A stretch of DNA of 64,000 nt from Bifidobacterium magnum (GTDB taxonomy: Bacteria > Actinomycetota > Actinomycetes > Actinomycetales > Bifidobacteriaceae), in NCBI RefSeq assembly GCF_000741255.1, contig NZ_JGZB01000002.1:186001-250000 (forward strand), given 5' to 3'. Below are positions 8,444 through 17,997 of the stretch, one piece after another (within the stretch, counting starts at the first letter, position 1; each line of letters starts with the position of its first letter). Position numbers and translations under genes: made by a program. The notes under the pieces are model-generated. The model was not told the DNA's origin and made no database searches. It saw nothing but the letters and a program-made list of their open reading frames with translations.

Positions 8444-9206
8444 AAACCTTCCAATAAATCTGCCGAGTGCTAAAACGCAGAAGCGAATTGCAGGAGTCTT
8501 ACACAGCTACGACAAGCTAATCGAGAACACCCGAAAGCAGATCAGGTTACTGGAAGAAGCTGCGCAACGACTTTACAAGGAATGGTTTATCGACCTCAAA
8601 TTCCCCGACCATGAAACCGCACCTATCAACCCCGAAACCAACCTCCCAAAAGGCTGGCGCACTGGACAACTATCAGAAATTGCGGAATTGGTTTTTGGGC
8701 AAAGTCCTAAATCTGAATTTTACAACAATTCTGGAGAGGGATTGCCGTTTCACCAAGGTGTTAAGGGCTACTCAGATAGATTCGTTGTAAATGAAACGTA
8801 TACAAGTCAATGGAAACGAGAGGCAAAATCTGGAAGCATCCTGTTTAGCGTTAGAGCGCCTGTTGGATCCATAAACCTTACGAAAGCGCGTATTGCCATA
8901 GGACGTGGTTTAGCCGCAATTAACTCTAAATACCACACTCAATCTTTTCTTTTGTACCTTCTGAAAGAGAAGTTCTACAAGAAAGACTTGATGGGCAATG
9001 GGTCTATATACGCTTCAATTAATTCCGATACTCTCAAAACAATTGAATGCATAATCCCCGATATTCGTGTTATCGAATTATTCGAAAAGCACGTATCGTG
9101 TATAGATTCTGAAATTTGGACACGCGACGAAGAGATATGTCGTCTTCAAGAAGCGCGCGACCGTCTTCTTCCAAAACTTATGTCTGGCGAAATCGAGGTG
9201 ATCTAG
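8430..9206 (+). pseudogene. hsdS: HsdS fragment: central repeat, second target-recognition domain and C-terminal repeat only
   Basis: Type I specificity subunits contain two target-recognition domains, each followed by a conserved helical region. Here the sequence starts inside the first helical region ('RNLPINLPSAKTQKRIAGVL', 'LIENTRKQIRLLEEAAQRLY'), continues through TRD2 ('GQSPKSEFYNNSGEGLPFHQ', 'GSILFSVRAPVGSINL') and ends in the second helix ('LQEARDRLLPKLMSGEIEVI'). TRD1 is missing, and the macrodomain gene overlaps the start. The ATG at 8430 has no clear ribosome site. A half-subunit might dimerise, but without hsdM this is probably a remnant. Confidence 0.85.
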
Positions 9207-12200
9207 GTGCCTAAGAGCCGATATTCAGAGGAAGAGTCAGTTCAGAAGCCAGCAGGCGAATTGCTCCATAATGAGCTTGGATGGGATCTCGTTTATTGCT
9301 TTGATGACGAAGTACTCGGCAAGGACGGAACTCTTGGCCGAGAATCCTACGAAGACGTGATTCTCGAACGCTATCTAGAGCCCGCATTGCTTGAACTCAA
9401 CGAATGGCTTGAGGAAGATGAAATCTCCCAGGTGATAGCTACTCTCAAGAAGACACTTGCCACCGACACGCTCCTGCAAACGAACGAGAAGAAATACGAC
9501 ATGCTTCGGGATGGCATCCCTGTTGAACGCACGCGAGAAGACGGAAGCAAGTACGAAGAGCGTGCGCAGATATTCGATTTCGACCATCCAGAAATGAACC
9601 ACTTCCTCATAGCCGAGGAGCTCTGGGTAAAGTCGCCTCTTTACGAGCGAAGATGTGACATCGTCGGGTTCGTCAACGGCATCCCGTTGATGTTCGTCGA
9701 GTTCAAACGCCATGACAAGGATGTGCGGCGTGCGTACGAGGACAACTACACCGACTATCAGGACACTATCCCGCAGATATTCCACTTCAACGCTTTTGTG
9801 ATCCTCTCAAACGGCCTGGAGTCGAAGATCGGAACCTTGGGAAGCCCGTATGAGTATTTCCACGATTGGAAGAGGCTTGATGAGGATGACGAGACCGGCT
9901 CTGTCGAATTGGAGACGATGCTTCGAGGAGTGTGCAGCAAGAGGAATTTCATAGACCTCTTCGAGAATTTCATCCTGTTCGACCACTTCGAATCTCCCGC
10001 CGTGAAGATCCTTGCGCGCAACCATCAGTTCCTTGGCGTGAACAAGGCTGTGCAGGCATTCGAGGAGCGTGAGCTCAACAATGGCAAATTAGGCGTCTTC
10101 TGGCATACCCAAGGCAGTGGCAAGAGCTACTCTATGGTATTCATCGCCCGCAAAATCAAGCGAAGGTCTTCTGCGCTTTCGCCAACGTTCCTCGTGCTTA
10201 CGGACCGCGACGAGCTTGATATGCAGATTAGCGAGACGTTCGAGAGCTGCGGCGCGCTGGGCAATGTGCCTGCCAAACGGAGCATTGCGTCAAGTGGTAA
10301 GGACCTCATAGAGAAGTTGAAGGGAAATCCCAGCTTCATCTTTTCCCTGATTCATAAGTTCAACAACCCGAATGTTGAGCCCATCACTCCTAACCACGAC
10401 ATCATCATCTTGTCCGACGAGGCGCATCGCACGAATAACGGAATCTACGCTGACAACATGAACCGCATCCTTCCCACGGCATCAAAAATCGGTTTCACGG
10501 GAACCCCTCTTCTTCAGGATGACCACCTTACAAAGCGCACCTTCGGCGGTTACCTATCCGTCTACGACTTCAAGCGAGCAGTCGAAGACGGAGCTACTGT
10601 GCCCCTCTATTACGAGAACAGAAGCGACATCCTCCAGATAGAAAACCCAGATATCAACGACAAGTTGCTTGCAGAGCTCGAAAACATGGACCTAGACGAG
10701 GACCAGACGGAAAAGCTGCAACGCGACATGAGTAGAGACGTCCATATCCTCATGGGCGAGAAGAGGCTGCGCACCATCGCGAAGGATTTCGTAAAGCATT
10801 ACAGCAAGCATTGGGAATCGGGCAAGGCGATGTTTATCAGCGTGAACAAGGTCACATGCGTGATGATGTTCGACTACGTACAGGAATACTGGGCGCAGGA
10901 AATTTCCTCGCAGAAGAAGCGCTTGGCTACACTGGACCAACAAGAAGCGCTGGAGCTCAAGCGCAAGATCTCCTGGATGGAAGAGACCGAGATGGCCGTT
11001 GTGGTCAGCAAGGAGCAAAACGAGGTGTCGCGTTTCGAGAAATGGGGACTCGACATCCGAGAGCATCGTAAGAAGATGATCGAACGCAAATTGGAGGACG
11101 AGTTCAAGGACAAGAATAGCCCCCTTCGCGTCGTGTTCGTATGCGCGATGTGGCTGACGGGATTCGACGTGAAGCCGCTCGGAACCATGTATTTCGACAA
11201 GCCCATGAAGGCACACACTCTTATGCAGGCCATAGCCCGCGCCAACCGTGTGAGCGAGGGGAAGAGCAACGGCCTCATCGTCGACTACGTCGGCATCGTC
11301 AAGGCCATGAGAAAGGCCCTTGCAGACTACACGAACAGCAAAGGCAAGTACGGCGAAGATCCTGTCGTCGAGAAAGAAAAGCTGATTGAGCGCATTGGGG
11401 GCCTAACGGATGAAATCGAAGAACTGCTTACAGCGAACGGTTTTGATCTAGATAACCTTATCGGAGCGGAGGGCTTTGAGCGTCTTGAGCGTATTCAGGA
11501 TGGGGCGAACGCGTTATCCGGCTCGCTTGAGACCAAGAAGCGTTTCGGCATACTATCCCGTGAGCTTTTCAAGATGTTCCGATTCACAAGTCTTGAGGAA
11601 ATTGGCGAGGAGCTCTGGGTAAAGCGCGATGCCATAAGGGCCATTTACAACTACCTTAACAAGCGAGTCGACGTAGCAGACACGACGGAGCAGATGGTGA
11701 AATTACAGTCCATAGTCGACGAATGCATAAACGTTACCGGCGCAGATGAAGACAAGAAAGCAAGCACGAAATTCGACATAAGCAAGATTGACTTCGACAA
11801 ATTGAGCGCGGAATTCGAGCGCGTGCAGCGCAAGGAAATCCTGTTGGATGACTTCTCGGCAGTGCTTGAGGACCGCCTTGAGAAGGCGATGAAAGCCAAT
11901 CCGCTGCGCGTCGACTTCTATTCGCGATATGAGCAAATCATCGAAGACTATAACGCCGAACAAGACAAAGCCACGATCGAGAAAACGTTCATAGAGCTCA
12001 TGAAACTCTCCGAAGAGCTCGACGAGAAGCAGAAGGAATATATACGCGAGGGTTTCACAAGCGAGCAGCAAATGTCTGTCTTCGAACTGCTTTTCAAGGA
12101 GAACCTGACCAAAGCGGACATCAAGGCTATCAAATCAGTCGCGATAGAGCTCAATGATGCAATAGAGGCACGTCTATCCGAGATGGTGAGCTGGACAGAC

Positions 12201-12344
12201 AAGGACCAGACCAAGGCGATCGTCTATACGACCATCCGCAACATTCTCTGGCAAGAGCTGCCCGACTCGTACACCGAAGAAGATGTCGTCAAATACGAAA
12301 ATGCGATCTACAACTATTACTACACCTGCGACAGAGCTGCATAG
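9207..12344 (+). CDS. hsdR: Type I restriction enzyme R subunit, 1045 aa, without hsdM
   Basis: Complete HsdR. An N-terminal PD-(D/E)xK nuclease (D151 in 'CDIVGFVNGIP', E165-K167 in 'MFVEFKR') is followed by an SF2 translocase: Walker A 'HTQGSGKSYSM' (303-307), 'LSDEAHRT', 'GFTGTPLL', and motif VI region 'QAIARANRVSEG'. The C-terminal ~300 residues are helical, for binding the methylase. GTG start directly after the hsdS stop, with GAGGTGA upstream. Restriction by type I enzymes needs HsdM and HsdS; no hsdM is present here, so the protein may be orphaned or pair with another system. Confidence 0.95.
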   Translation: MPKSRYSEEESVQKPAGELLHNELGWDLVYCFDDEVLGKDGTLGRESYEDVILERYLEPALLELNEWLEEDEISQVIATLKKTLATDTLLQTNEKKYDMLRDGIPVERTREDGSKYEERAQIFDFDHPEMNHFLIAEELWVKSPLYERRCDIVGFVNGIPLMFVEFKRHDKDVRRAYEDNYTDYQDTIPQIFHFNAFVILSNGLESKIGTLGSPYEYFHDWKRLDEDDETGSVELETMLRGVCSKRNFIDLFENFILFDHFESPAVKILARNHQFLGVNKAVQAFEERELNNGKLGVFWHTQGSGKSYSMVFIARKIKRRSSALSPTFLVLTDRDELDMQISETFESCGALGNVPAKRSIASSGKDLIEKLKGNPSFIFSLIHKFNNPNVEPITPNHDIIILSDEAHRTNNGIYADNMNRILPTASKIGFTGTPLLQDDHLTKRTFGGYLSVYDFKRAVEDGATVPLYYENRSDILQIENPDINDKLLAELENMDLDEDQTEKLQRDMSRDVHILMGEKRLRTIAKDFVKHYSKHWESGKAMFISVNKVTCVMMFDYVQEYWAQEISSQKKRLATLDQQEALELKRKISWMEETEMAVVVSKEQNEVSRFEKWGLDIREHRKKMIERKLEDEFKDKNSPLRVVFVCAMWLTGFDVKPLGTMYFDKPMKAHTLMQAIARANRVSEGKSNGLIVDYVGIVKAMRKALADYTNSKGKYGEDPVVEKEKLIERIGGLTDEIEELLTANGFDLDNLIGAEGFERLERIQDGANALSGSLETKKRFGILSRELFKMFRFTSLEEIGEELWVKRDAIRAIYNYLNKRVDVADTTEQMVKLQSIVDECINVTGADEDKKASTKFDISKIDFDKLSAEFERVQRKEILLDDFSAVLEDRLEKAMKANPLRVDFYSRYEQIIEDYNAEQDKATIEKTFIELMKLSEELDEKQKEYIREGFTSEQQMSVFELLFKENLTKADIKAIKSVAIELNDAIEARLSEMVSWTDKDQTKAIVYTTIRNILWQELPDSYTEEDVVKYENAIYNYYYTCDRAA

Positions 12345-12380
12345 TCTGAGTAATTGGTAATTACGGAGCCGATTAGAAGA

Positions 12381-13133
12381 ATGATTGACAGAAACCATAT
12401 AGCAAGAGTCAAAAGAATAAAGGATTATGTCCTGAATGAATTCGATTCGGGAGACTGGGAATTTCTTGCAACCTATCTTGGCGACAAGGGAAACATCATT
12501 AGCAGCCATCCAAGGCTTTTAAGAAGCCTTCATTTTGGAGACGAGGATTATGCCGCCTGCGTCGGAGACGTTCTAGGAAAGCTGCTCAAAGAAGAACCGG
12601 AAGTTCTTGATTTGCTCGAAGGTATGGTTAATGAGAAAGGCTCCGAGAGTACAGTAGTCAGTGCAGACTCACTAGATGAGATTTTTCCTTCGACAGATGT
12701 AGCACCATCATCCGTAGATATGACACTGGCTACAGCGATGATGCCTTTCGCACACTCATTTGACGAAGTAAGAGACGTTTTGAAATCGGCTTGCTCCAAT
12801 GCTGGGTTAGATCTTAAGGCAGCCGATGATGTCTGGGAAAACACAATACTAATTAAGGATATCTTCAAATTGATTTCTGATGCGTGCATAGTGATAGTAG
12901 ACTTCACCGGGAAGAATCCTAATGTGATGTACGAGACAGGAATCGCGCATGCACTACGCAAGGAAGTCATTCCGATTGCACAGTCAATCGACGACGTCCC
13001 CTTCGACCTCAAGCACCACAGAGTTCTGGTTTACAACAACAATGCCGATGGCAGGAAGAAACTGCAGCAAGAACTCGAATCCAGAATCAAGACGATACAG
13101 AAGAATCACGGTTGGCAACCTCTCTTCTTCTGA
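12381..13133 (+). CDS. Two-domain protein: N-terminal helical domain plus TIR-like/nucleoside deoxyribosyltransferase-fold domain
   Basis: Residues ~120-250 contain 'MMPFAHSFDEVRDVLKSAC' and 'IVDFTGKNPNVMYETGIAHA', the signature of TIR-like/NDT-fold proteins, with a probable catalytic Glu in 'MYETGIAHAL'. Many such domains cleave NAD or nucleotides in phage defence. Residues 1-85 are predicted helical and resemble no family I can name; they may be an adaptor or sensor. A Ser-rich linker joins them. It follows hsdR by 36 bp on the same strand, so it probably shares its transcript. ATG 12381 preferred to TTG 12354, not certain. Function inferred only. Confidence 0.65.
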   Translation: MIDRNHIARVKRIKDYVLNEFDSGDWEFLATYLGDKGNIISSHPRLLRSLHFGDEDYAACVGDVLGKLLKEEPEVLDLLEGMVNEKGSESTVVSADSLDEIFPSTDVAPSSVDMTLATAMMPFAHSFDEVRDVLKSACSNAGLDLKAADDVWENTILIKDIFKLISDACIVIVDFTGKNPNVMYETGIAHALRKEVIPIAQSIDDVPFDLKHHRVLVYNNNADGRKKLQQELESRIKTIQKNHGWQPLFF

Positions 13134-13198
13134 TTAGTTGCGCCCGTATCCACAATGGAGTGCGGGCGCAATTTACCAATCCTACTTGCAAAAACGAC

Positions 13199-13567
13199 TC
13201 ACTCGCGACCCATGCTTTCGATCAGGCTGTCTTCTTCATCTAGTTGGCTTTGATAGTCTTCGCCGGCTAGACCCGCAAACAAATCGGATAGAAGAATCAG
13301 CTTTTCAACGAGCCTTTCATCCATTGCCGAACAATCGCGTAGACGGCAAAGCTCCTGGTATACGAGCCTCATTTCGTCACGAAGCATTTTGTAGGTCCGT
13401 ATATCGGGGATGATCGTGAACTCCTTGTCCTCAATCTTCGTCATGATGTATTCCTGCTGAGTGACCCCGACAGCCTTAGAAAGCAGCTCAATCCGTTCAC
13501 TTTCCTCCCGGCTAACGCGAAAAGCCTTGGATATGGTCCTCTTGCGTCGGTGGTTGGGGCAGGACAT
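13199..13567 (-). CDS. Small mobilisation (MobC-like)/ribbon-helix-helix protein, 122 aa
   Basis: The N-terminus is basic ('CPNHRRKRTISKAFRVSREE') and continues 'ERIELLSKAVGVTQQEYIMT', a pattern like the RHH region of plasmid mobilisation accessory proteins found in integrative elements. The C-terminal half is acidic and helical. Its ATG overlaps the stop of the integrase gene (ATGA), so the two are translationally coupled. Probably part of the mobile island; no relaxase gene is seen nearby. Family assignment is moderate. Confidence 0.5.
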   Translation of the reverse strand: MSCPNHRRKRTISKAFRVSREESERIELLSKAVGVTQQEYIMTKIEDKEFTIIPDIRTYKMLRDEMRLVYQELCRLRDCSAMDERLVEKLILLSDLFAGLAGEDYQSQLDEEDSLIESMGRE

Positions 13568-14646
13568 CAGAATCCACCTCTTTCGACTTCGAGCTCTTCA
13601 GCCATTTCATCTTGGACGCTTGGGAAAAGATGAGCGTATTTGAACGTGATATCTGTAGCCTCGTGACCCATGCGATCAGCAATCGCAAGAGCGGTGAAGC
13701 TCATGTTTATGAGAAGGCTAACGTGGCTATGCCGGAGGTCATGGATGCGGATGCGCTTTACACCCGATTCATTACATCCTCTCGTCATGGCTTTAGCAAG
13801 CTGATGTTTCGACACCTTGAACATACGATCGTTAGAACCGATCTTGGGATGCCTGCTCAAATAATCCTTGATTTCTTCAGCGAGGAACTTGGAGAGCTTG
13901 ATCGTGCGAATCGACTTGGGTGTCTTCGGGTCAGTAATAACGTCCTTGCTTCCCAAACGCTGATAGGACTTGTCTATGCGCATGGTATTGCGCTTCCAGT
14001 CGAAGGAGTCGGGGGACAACGCAAGTAGCTCCCCTTCGCGAATACCCGTCCAATAAAGGATCTCGAATATCGCGAAATACAACGGCTCGGCCATCATCGC
14101 GTCGGAGAATTTGAGGTATTCCTCCTTTGTTCAGAAGAGCATTTCCTTGGTGTCTTTGGAGCCTATCTTCACAGTGCGCACTGCGGGGTTCGGATGAAGA
14201 CCGTAATGTCGTGCCGCATGATTCAGTATTGCCGTGAGTTGATTATTGATGGTACGCAAATATGTTGCACTGTAGCTCTTGCCGTTGTTCTGCGTTGGCT
14301 TCATGAGCTCGTTTTGCCAACGGATGATGTCAAGGCTTTGGATCTCGCTCATACGATGGTTCTTGAAGTGAGGCAGGATTCTGCTTTTGATTGCGTACTC
14401 TTTCCGCCTCCAGGTATGCTCCCTGAGTCGCGGACGCACGTCGGCTTCGTAGACTTTGTAGAACTCACCGAACGTCATGGCCATCGTGCACCCAGAAGAC
14501 GCGATAAAGTCGTCCTCCCATGCCTGTGCCTCCTCCGGGGTCTCAAAGCCCCTCTTGCATTTGTGAACCTCTTCGCCAAACTTGTCCTTGCAGCGAAATT
14601 GGGTAAACCATGTGCCGTTGCTTGCCTGCTTAACGGTCATTGCCAT
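13567..14646 (-). pseudogene. Tyrosine integrase interrupted by an in-frame TGA
   Basis: Two in-frame parts form a full ~360-residue integrase. The N-part has the arm-binding domain ('TWFTQFRCKDKFGEEVHKCK') and SAM-like core domain. The C-part has the catalytic domain: Arg in 'YWTGIREGELLAL', 'IHDLRHSHVSLL', and His/Tyr in 'DRMGHEATDITFKYAHLFP'. They are separated only by TGA at complement 14131-14133, after 'KEMLF' and before 'TKEEYLKF', where relatives usually have Trp, so TGG to TGA is likely. Start at 14646 has GAAAGG upstream. The element is probably unable to excise by itself. Confidence 0.88.
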
Positions 14647-14839
14647 CACAGCCTTTCTCTTTACTGAAGTACGTTTCCTCCAAGATCTTGCTGCCTACTC
14701 TCCCTGGGATGGTCTTGTAGCCTTTTGATTCCATCATCGAGTTGAGCTCCTGGATGATCTTGTAGGCTTTGCTCCTACAAACGCCAAGTCTTTCAGAGAC
14801 TTCGGCAGCACCGAGCAGACGAGATTTCTCTGTCTTCAT
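14630..14839 (-). CDS. Excisionase-like helix-turn-helix protein, 69 aa
   Basis: Small DNA-binding protein: 'LLGAAEVSERLGVCRSKAYK' is a MerR/Xis-type helix-turn-helix, followed by 'PGRVGSKILEETYF', the wing seen in excisionases. It has a strong AGGAGG ribosome site and overlaps the integrase start by 17 bases, the usual xis-int arrangement. It is divergent from the XRE regulator at 14990. Probably directs excision of the island when integrase is active. Confidence 0.75.
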   Translation of the reverse strand: MKTEKSRLLGAAEVSERLGVCRSKAYKIIQELNSMMESKGYKTIPGRVGSKILEETYFSKEKGCDGNDR

Positions 14840-14853
14840 ATATCCTCCTAATA

Positions 14854-14903
14854 GTTCATAGATGAACGGTTAATGATTCCGTAGTAATAGTTCACTATTG
14901 AAC
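14854..14903. promoter_or_regulatory. Two GTTCA-N4-TGAAC dyads between xis-int and XRE genes
   Basis: GTTCATAGATGAAC at 14854-14867 and GTTCACTATTGAAC at 14890-14903 share the arms GTTCA/TGAAC, with 36 bp start to start; a half site (CCGTTCAC) lies at about 14917. They sit in the divergent promoter gap and resemble a repressor's paired operators, most simply those of the adjacent XRE protein. Confidence 0.5.
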
Positions 14904-14989
14904 GATCAATATGTACCGTTCACTTTCGTGTTCTAATTTCCATCAGATGCTATCTGAGGCCATTTAGTCCAAATTTGGAGCGAATCAAT

Positions 14990-15412
14990 ATGAAGACGGG
15001 CGAGCTCATAAAGAAATATCGGAACGCCGCTGGATTGACGCAGGTGCAGCTTGCGGAGAAATGCGGAATGACTGACTCCGAGATCAGGAACTACGAGTTG
15101 GGCAATAGAACGCCAGGGGATGAGCAGATATCAGCTATTGCCTCAGCATTGGAGGTCTCCCCAGAGGCATTGCGGGAGATTCCGCTCACGTCGGCAAGAC
15201 AAGCATTGGAGCTTCTGTTCAGAATTCAGGACGAGTTTGGACTCACCCCAGGCGAATCCGACGGGGATATCGTTTTGAAGATAGATTCCAGCAATAATGC
15301 TGCGCCAAAACTTGTTGCTGCTCTTAAGGCTTGGAAGGATGTTGTTGATTCGGAAAATGCAGGAGAGATGACGCACGAAGAAGTCGAGCAATGGAAGGCT
15401 TCCTTCGCCTGA
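14990..15412 (+). CDS. XRE-family (Cro/cI-like) regulator, 140 aa
   Basis: N-terminal helix-turn-helix: 'KKYRNAAGLTQVQLAEKCGM' and 'DSEIRNYELGNRTPGDEQIS'. The C-terminal ~75 residues are acidic and may dimerise or sense a ligand. ATG 14990 is preferred over TTG 14975 because GGAG lies 9 bases upstream. It is divergent from the excisionase-integrase genes and probably acts as their repressor through the dyads in the gap. Followed by a clear terminator. Confidence 0.85.
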   Translation: MKTGELIKKYRNAAGLTQVQLAEKCGMTDSEIRNYELGNRTPGDEQISAIASALEVSPEALREIPLTSARQALELLFRIQDEFGLTPGESDGDIVLKIDSSNNAAPKLVAALKAWKDVVDSENAGEMTHEEVEQWKASFA

Positions 15413-15448
15413 TATTAAGCCACTTAAGGAATGAATCTGAATCAAACG

Positions 15449-15471
15449 AAACGGCCTTCAGGCCGTTTTTT
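15449..15471 (+). terminator. Rho-independent terminator after XRE gene
   Basis: Stem AAACGGCC / GGCCGTTT with TTCA loop, followed by a run of T. Confidence 0.85.
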
Positions 15472-15910
15472 CATGCAATTCGATTGCGATCGTGTGGAAA
15501 TTTCAACGTAAAATATGATTTGTCGCTCCCTCAATTTGACCTGCGATTTCTTGAAATAGCATTGCAAAATATGGCCTTGATTCGGATTTGATTCGAATCA
15601 GTCGGGTTTTTGGCGAAACAGGCAAAGGGAGTGATTGTTGGTGGTTTTACGGATGCGCATAAAGCGTCGTCAAGAGTCATGGAGAATCAAGGAATGCAGC
15701 ACGACGCAAGCAGCATCACCTTTTTGGAATGATTACGATCAAAATTTGCTCTGAACTGCGCAAATAAGCCCCCATTTCCATCCAGAAACAGGGGCTATTT
15801 CATTTTGTCATTCTAATTTGTTGCGGGTGGCTTGAAACTCAATGCGATGCACTGCGAATCGTTACGTCCAGAGGAATGACAAACGGTGGTTTATGCAAAC
15901 ATGCGTTCGG
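15472..15910. other. Non-coding gap between island and guaA
   Basis: No convincing gene. It contains an AT-rich stretch around 15480-15610, a hairpin at 15771-15810 and, at about 15817-15838, a sequence that on the minus strand would read K-P-P-A-T, like the tail of GuaA, but with different third bases. It may include an attachment-site relic; nothing decisive is visible. Confidence 0.4.
15771..15810 (-). terminator. Hairpin, probable terminator downstream of guaA
   Basis: Arms AAATAAGCCCC and GGGGCTATTT flank an 18-base centre which itself can pair partly (CATTTC/GAAACAG). Located about 100 bp after the guaA stop; could work in either direction. Confidence 0.5.
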
Positions 15911-17473
15911 TCATTCCCACTCAATCGTTGCCGGCGGCTTAGACGTGCAGTCGAGTACTACACGATTAATCTGACGACATTCGTTAGTGATTCGCGTGGA
16001 GATAGCAGCGAGTACGTCGTAGGGGATTCGGCTCCAGTCAGCGGTCATAGCATCTTCTGAACTGACAGGACGCAGCACAATCGGCATACCATAGGTACGT
16101 TCGTCACCTTGAACACCCACTGAATGGACACCAGCGAGTAATACGACAGGGCACTGCCAAATATCGCGATCAAGGCCAGCTTTAGTGAGTTCTTCACGCG
16201 CAATAGCATCGGCTTCACGCAGAATATCGAGGCGTTCTTTGGTGATGTCACCAATGATGCGGATACCGAGGCCTGGACCCGGGAACGGCTGGCGCCACAC
16301 GATTTCTTCCGGCAGTCCGAGTTCGGTGCCGATGGCGCGCACTTCGTCCTTGAACAGCGTGCGCAGCGGTTCGATCAATTCGAACTTCAAATCTTCAGGC
16401 AGGCCGCCCACATTGTGGTGCGACTTGATGTTCGAGGCGCCGTCGCCGCCGCCCGATTCGACTACATCGGGGTAAAGCGTGCCCTGCACGAGGAACTTCA
16501 CTTCCTTGCCTTGGGCTCCAGCTTCCTCGATGACCTGACGCTGGGCCTTCTCGAAGGTGCGGATGAACTTTTCGCCGATGATCTTGCGCTTCTTTTCGGG
16601 CTCGGACACGCCCTTCAAGGCGCTCAGGAAGTCTTCGGAGGCGTCCACGGCAATGAGTTTGATGCCCGTGGCGGCCACGAAGTCGTGTTTGACCTGCTCC
16701 ACTTCGCCCTTGCGCAGCAGACCATGGTCCACGAACACGCAGGTGAGCTGGTCGCCGATGGCCTTGTGCACGAGAGCCGCCGCAACGGCGGAATCCACGC
16801 CGCCCGATAGGCCGCAAATGACCTGGGCGTCGCCCACCTGTTCGCGGATCTTGGCGACCTGGTCGTCAATAATGCTCTTGGAATCCCAGTTGTTGTCCAA
16901 TCCCGCGCACTCGTGCAAGAACTTGACGATTAAATCCTGGCCGAGCGGAGTGTGCTTGACTTCCGGGTGCCATTGCACGCCGTACAGCTTGCGTGATTCA
17001 TCTTGCATGGCGGCCACTGGCGCGCCCTCGGTGTGGGCGAGCACCTCGAAACCTTCCGGCGCCTGCTTTACGGCCACGCCGTGGCTCATCCACACATCCT
17101 GTTCGCGCGGGGAATCCTCAAGCATGCCGCTCGGCTTGTCGATGACGGCCATGGTCTTGCCGTATTCGCCGAGCGCGGCTTTGTCCACGTCGCCGCCCAG
17201 TTCGTGGGCCATGACCTGGAAGCCGTAGCAAATGCCGAGCACGGGGATGCCGGCGTTGAAAATCTTTGGATCAATATGGGGTGCGCCTTCTTCATATACC
17301 GAGGCGGGTCCGCCGGAGAGGATGATGGCTTGCGGATCCTTCGCGAGCATCTGTTCCACCGGCATGGAGTGGGGGACGAGTTCCGAATACACATTGGCCT
17401 CGCGCACGCGGCGGGCGATGAGCTGCGCGTACTGGGCGCCAAAATCAACAACGAGTACTGGCCCTGTAGCCAT
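15911..17473 (-). CDS. guaA: GMP synthase (glutamine-hydrolysing), 520 aa
   Basis: Converts XMP to GMP using ATP and glutamine. The N-terminal class I amidotransferase has C82 in '[12 protein letters not shown]' and a His in 'GVQWHPEV'. The ATP-pyrophosphatase domain has the P-loop '[18 protein letters not shown]', and the C-terminal dimerisation domain ends '[11 protein letters not shown]'. ATG 17473 is chosen over an upstream in-frame start because AAGGGG lies just before it and homologues begin '[10 protein letters not shown]'-like. Divergent from xfp. The guaA 3' end is a known integration site for mobile elements in many bacteria, and an integrase island abuts it here. Confidence 0.97.
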   Translation of the reverse strand: MATGPVLVVDFGAQYAQLIARRVREANVYSELVPHSMPVEQMLAKDPQAIILSGGPASVYEEGAPHIDPKIFNAGIPVLGICYGFQVMAHELGGDVDKAALGEYGKTMAVIDKPSGMLEDSPREQDVWMSHGVAVKQAPEGFEVLAHTEGAPVAAMQDESRKLYGVQWHPEVKHTPLGQDLIVKFLHECAGLDNNWDSKSIIDDQVAKIREQVGDAQVICGLSGGVDSAVAAALVHKAIGDQLTCVFVDHGLLRKGEVEQVKHDFVAATGIKLIAVDASEDFLSALKGVSEPEKKRKIIGEKFIRTFEKAQRQVIEEAGAQGKEVKFLVQGTLYPDVVESGGGDGASNIKSHHNVGGLPEDLKFELIEPLRTLFKDEVRAIGTELGLPEEIVWRQPFPGPGLGIRIIGDITKERLDILREADAIAREELTKAGLDRDIWQCPVVLLAGVHSVGVQGDERTYGMPIVLRPVSSEDAMTADWSRIPYDVLAAISTRITNECRQINRVVLDCTSKPPATIEWE

Positions 17474-17997
17474 AAATTGACCCCTTTTATATATGTGTTG
17501 CGAAATGAGCCATGGCCGACCGGGCCATGGGCGTGTAGTTGGCCACCTTAACATACTGATCGTTTCCGGTTTGTTATACGGTGTCGGAGCGCAAACGAAC
17601 GAATGTGATCAAAGCGTGTGTATTCCCCCTTGTTGCAAATAGTTCTCACGGCTGAACTAGAACATTCACATTTTCTCAACACGCCGCCTTTTGGGGTCGG
17701 AAATTAACGTGGAAGCCGTAGTGAATATAGCGATTTCCATTGATATGGCAACGTTTTCAGCGAATCTTTCGAAAATTTTTATCTTCACAAATCGAGGTCG
17801 AAAATGAACAAAAACGGTAAAAAAGAGCACATTTAGTATCAGACACGTTCAAAAAGGGTTCACAAAGTCACGCATAACCCGTACTATAAACAACGATTGG
17901 TAACGCGCCCGATCGGAATCGCACAGTTCCGGAACGACGCGCACCGACTGTAAGAAAACAACATTTGCACACTTGTGCAAGGAGTACAGGAGTACAC
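17474..17997. promoter_or_regulatory. Divergent guaA-xfp intergenic region (524 bp)
   Basis: Unusually long gap for this genome, AT-rich between about 17700 and 17900. Candidate -10 TATAAA at 17885-17890 for xfp, but the nearest -35-like hexamer (TTCACA, 17859-17864) is 20 bp away, so this promoter is tentative. xfp has a strong site AGGAG at 17989-17993. No riboswitch was recognised. Confidence 0.4.

Noticed and set aside
15391-15591. 66-codon frame after the XRE gene
   Set aside because: Runs through the XRE terminator and has no features.
15580-15620. GATTCGAATC stretch resembling a tRNA T-loop
   Set aside because: No acceptor, D or anticodon stems can be drawn around it; simply a palindrome.
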